From Pseudomonadota bacterium (GTDB lineage Bacteria; Pseudomonadota; Alphaproteobacteria; Rickettsiales; UBA1997): a stretch of DNA of 7,242 nucleotides. Below the pieces are notes generated by a model. It ran no database searches. It saw only the letters and a list, made by a program, of their open reading frames with translations, and had not been told where the DNA came from. Every line of letters begins with the position of its first letter. Position 1 is the first letter of the stretch. Of the stretch, positions 5,955 through 7,242 are shown piece by piece. The stretch is from positions 1 to 7,242 of the forward strand of contig RFXY01000049.1 of NCBI GenBank assembly GCA_009921385.1, read 5' to 3'. The position numbers and the translations under genes were made by a program.

Positions 5955-7044
5955 TTTTACAAATAAAAAGAAAGTAGTGGTGGCAATGTCTGGCGGGGTT
6001 GATTCTTCGGTGGTGGCTTGTTTATTGCATAGTGCAGGTCATGAAGTTATTGGCATCACTTTGCAACTTTACGATTATGGTGAAGCTTTAAAAAAGAAAA
6101 ATGCTTGTTGTGCTGGCATTGATATTTACGATGCTAAACAGGTGGCCGAAAAATTCGGTTTTCGTCATTATGTTTTAAATTATCAAAATAATTTTTTACA
6201 GTCGGTAATTGACGATTTTGCCGACACCTATTTGCAAGGCGAAACTCCTATACCCTGCATTAAATGTAATCAATCAGTAAAATTTGCCGATTTACTGCAT
6301 GTTGCTAAACAGCTGGGGGCAGATTTTATGGCAACGGGGCATTATGTGCAAAAAATTATGGTTAACAATCAAGCTCAACTTCATAAAGCTTTTGATAGCA
6401 CTAAAGATCAAAGTTATTTTTTGTTTGCCACCACTTATCAACAGCTAGATTTTTTAGAATTTCCTTTGGGTGGTCAATCTAAAGAACAAACAAGAGAACA
6501 GGCAAAAAGTTTTGGTCTAAACATCGCTAATAAACCAGATTCGCAAGATATTTGTTTTGTGCCAAACGGCGATTATGCTTCGGTTATTAAAAAATATCGC
6601 CCCAATAGTTTTGTTGCCGGTGAAATTGTGCATATATCAACTAAAGAAATTTTGGGTTATCACGAAGGTATTATTAATTTTACCATTGGTCAAAGAAGAG
6701 GCTTAAAAATAGCCCATCCAAACCCTCTTTATGTTGTTGCTATCGATACTAAACATAATCAAGTTTTGGTGGGAGAAGAAAATTTTTTACAGAAGCAAAA
6801 TTTTATTATTCGCAATACTAATTGGTTGATTAATGTTGGTGATAATCAAGTTTTTAATGATGTTGAAGTAAGAATTCGTTCTAATGGTCATCAATATTTT
6901 GCCACAATAAAAATCTTACCCGAAAATAAAGCGATGGTAAGTATGGTTTCAACAGTAAAAGCCATAACTCCTGGGCAGGCCTGTGTGATTTATTTACAAA
7001 ATCAAGTTTTAGGTGGCGGTTGGATAACTAAAGAAATTTGGTAA
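5941..7044 (+). CDS. mnmA: tRNA-specific 2-thiouridylase MnmA
   Basis: MnmA adds the 2-thio group to wobble uridine 34 of the tRNAs for Lys, Glu and Gln, activating the uridine with ATP and receiving sulfur from a relay. ATG 5941 gives 367 residues (E. coli: 368) and places the PP-loop SGGVDSS at 17-23. An in-frame ATG at 5890 would lengthen the ruvC overlap and add 17 non-family residues, so 5941 is preferred. The catalytic cysteines are Cys109 (IPCIKCN; E. coli Cys102) and Cys205 (DSQDICF; E. coli Cys199). Other motifs are ATGHY (131-135), KDQSYFLF (155-162) and FTIGQRRGL (247-255). The ACCAGIDIYDA segment (55-65) is typical, in my recollection, of alphaproteobacterial MnmA. It is the last gene of the operon; no clear intrinsic terminator follows. 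Confidence 0.96.
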   Translation: MLSSNFTNKKKVVVAMSGGVDSSVVACLLHSAGHEVIGITLQLYDYGEALKKKNACCAGIDIYDAKQVAEKFGFRHYVLNYQNNFLQSVIDDFADTYLQGETPIPCIKCNQSVKFADLLHVAKQLGADFMATGHYVQKIMVNNQAQLHKAFDSTKDQSYFLFATTYQQLDFLEFPLGGQSKEQTREQAKSFGLNIANKPDSQDICFVPNGDYASVIKKYRPNSFVAGEIVHISTKEILGYHEGIINFTIGQRRGLKIAHPNPLYVVAIDTKHNQVLVGEENFLQKQNFIIRNTNWLINVGDNQVFNDVEVRIRSNGHQYFATIKILPENKAMVSMVSTVKAITPGQACVIYLQNQVLGGGWITKEIW

Positions 7045-7049
7045 AAAAT

Positions 7050-7104
7050 TACCACTTCGATTTCGATATAATACCATTTCCACAAATAAATACCACGATT
7101 CGAT
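7050..7104. repeat. Degenerate short direct repeats after mnmA
   Basis: TACCA occurs three times (7050, 7072 and 7091) at intervals of 22 and 19 bases, and TTCGAT three times (7056, 7062 and 7099). The first and third units share TACCAC followed by TTCGAT. This looks like decayed repeat sequence with no coding potential. Units are short and the DNA is AT-rich, so chance cannot be excluded. Confidence 0.3.
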
Positions 7105-7111
7105 CTAAATC

Positions 7112-7162
7112 ACCCTCCCCTTGAGGGAGGGTCGAAATTGCAAAGCAATTTCGGGGAGGGGT
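7112..7162. repeat. GC-rich double-hairpin palindromic element
   Basis: Two perfect inverted repeats lie end to end. The first has an 8-base stem (ACCCTCCC 7112-7119, GGGAGGGT 7125-7132) around CTTGA. The second has a 9-base stem (CGAAATTGC 7133-7141, GCAATTTCG 7145-7153) around AAA. A G-rich arm (GGGGAGGGG, 7153-7161) follows and could pair with the first C-rich arm instead, enclosing the second hairpin. The C/G-rich arms contrast sharply with the surrounding AT-rich DNA. The compact nested design resembles dispersed REP/MITE-like repeats; copy number is unknown. No T-tract follows either stem, so it is not a canonical terminator, though it could block transcription or 3' exonucleases. Confidence 0.75.
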
Positions 7163-7215
7163 CAGAAAAGCACATCACAACATCGATTTTGCATAATGAT
7201 TTTTTAACCCCCCAC

Positions 7216-7235
7216 GAAGCTAGCAAGCTAGCTTC
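7216..7235. repeat. Perfect 9-base inverted repeat at window edge
   Basis: GAAGCTAGC (7216-7224) and GCTAGCTTC (7227-7235) form a perfect stem with a two-base spacer. C-rich DNA flanks it on both sides (CCCCCC at 7208-7213 and CTCCC at the window end). The C-rich flanks recall the element at 7112-7162, so it may be the start of a second repeat copy or family that continues past the window. A T-run precedes rather than follows the stem, so an intrinsic terminator for mnmA is not supported. Confidence 0.55.
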
Positions 7236-7242
7236 TGCTCCC

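Noticed and set aside
7067..7072. TATAAT as a promoter downstream of mnmA
   Set aside because: There is no -35-like hexamer at 16-18 bases and no gene follows within the window.
7050..7242. CRISPR array at the right end
   Set aside because: Repeats are short, degenerate and unevenly spaced; the hairpins are different from one another and there are no spacer-like units or cas genes.

Overview
The window reads as chromosomal DNA of an AT-rich alphaproteobacterium, plausibly a host-associated lineage with a reduced genome (Rickettsiales- or Holosporales-like). The reasons are strong A/T bias with Lys/Asn/Ile-rich proteins, an alphaproteobacterial-type omega subunit, a Coq7 di-iron ubiquinone hydroxylase, and an MnmA of the CCAG-containing type that I associate with alphaproteobacteria. 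A Pal lipoprotein shows that there is an outer membrane. Assignment below class is inference.

Layout. Bases 39-893 (+) encode a short S49 serine peptidase. It converges, with only 6 bases between stop codons, on a minus-strand pair: pal (1544-2116) and downstream ruvA (900-1544), whose stop and start codons share one base. A 194-base divergent intergenic region (2117-2310) holds a good sigma70-like promoter for pal and a weaker one facing right. The rightward unit is a tRNA-Leu(UAA), rpoZ, coq7, a FadJ-type beta-oxidation fusion protein, ruvC and mnmA. Gaps are 28 and 4 bases, followed by 4-, 4- and 14-base overlaps, so this is very probably one operon. Beyond mnmA (7045-7242) there is no gene. 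That stretch holds degenerate short repeats, a GC-rich double hairpin resembling a dispersed palindromic repeat, and a second perfect palindrome at the window edge.

The genes cover protein quality control, envelope tethering (Pal), Holliday-junction processing (RuvA, RuvC), transcription (omega), ubiquinone synthesis (Coq7), fatty-acid oxidation (FadJ) and tRNA decoding (tRNA-Leu, MnmA). Apart from RuvA and RuvC, which act in the same complex, they do not form one pathway. They look like housekeeping genes packed together in a streamlined genome.

I found no convincing new biological system. The points most worth a second look are the palindromic elements after mnmA, the rearranged ruv/tol-pal gene order, the tRNA-led operon, and the near absence of Shine-Dalgarno motifs.
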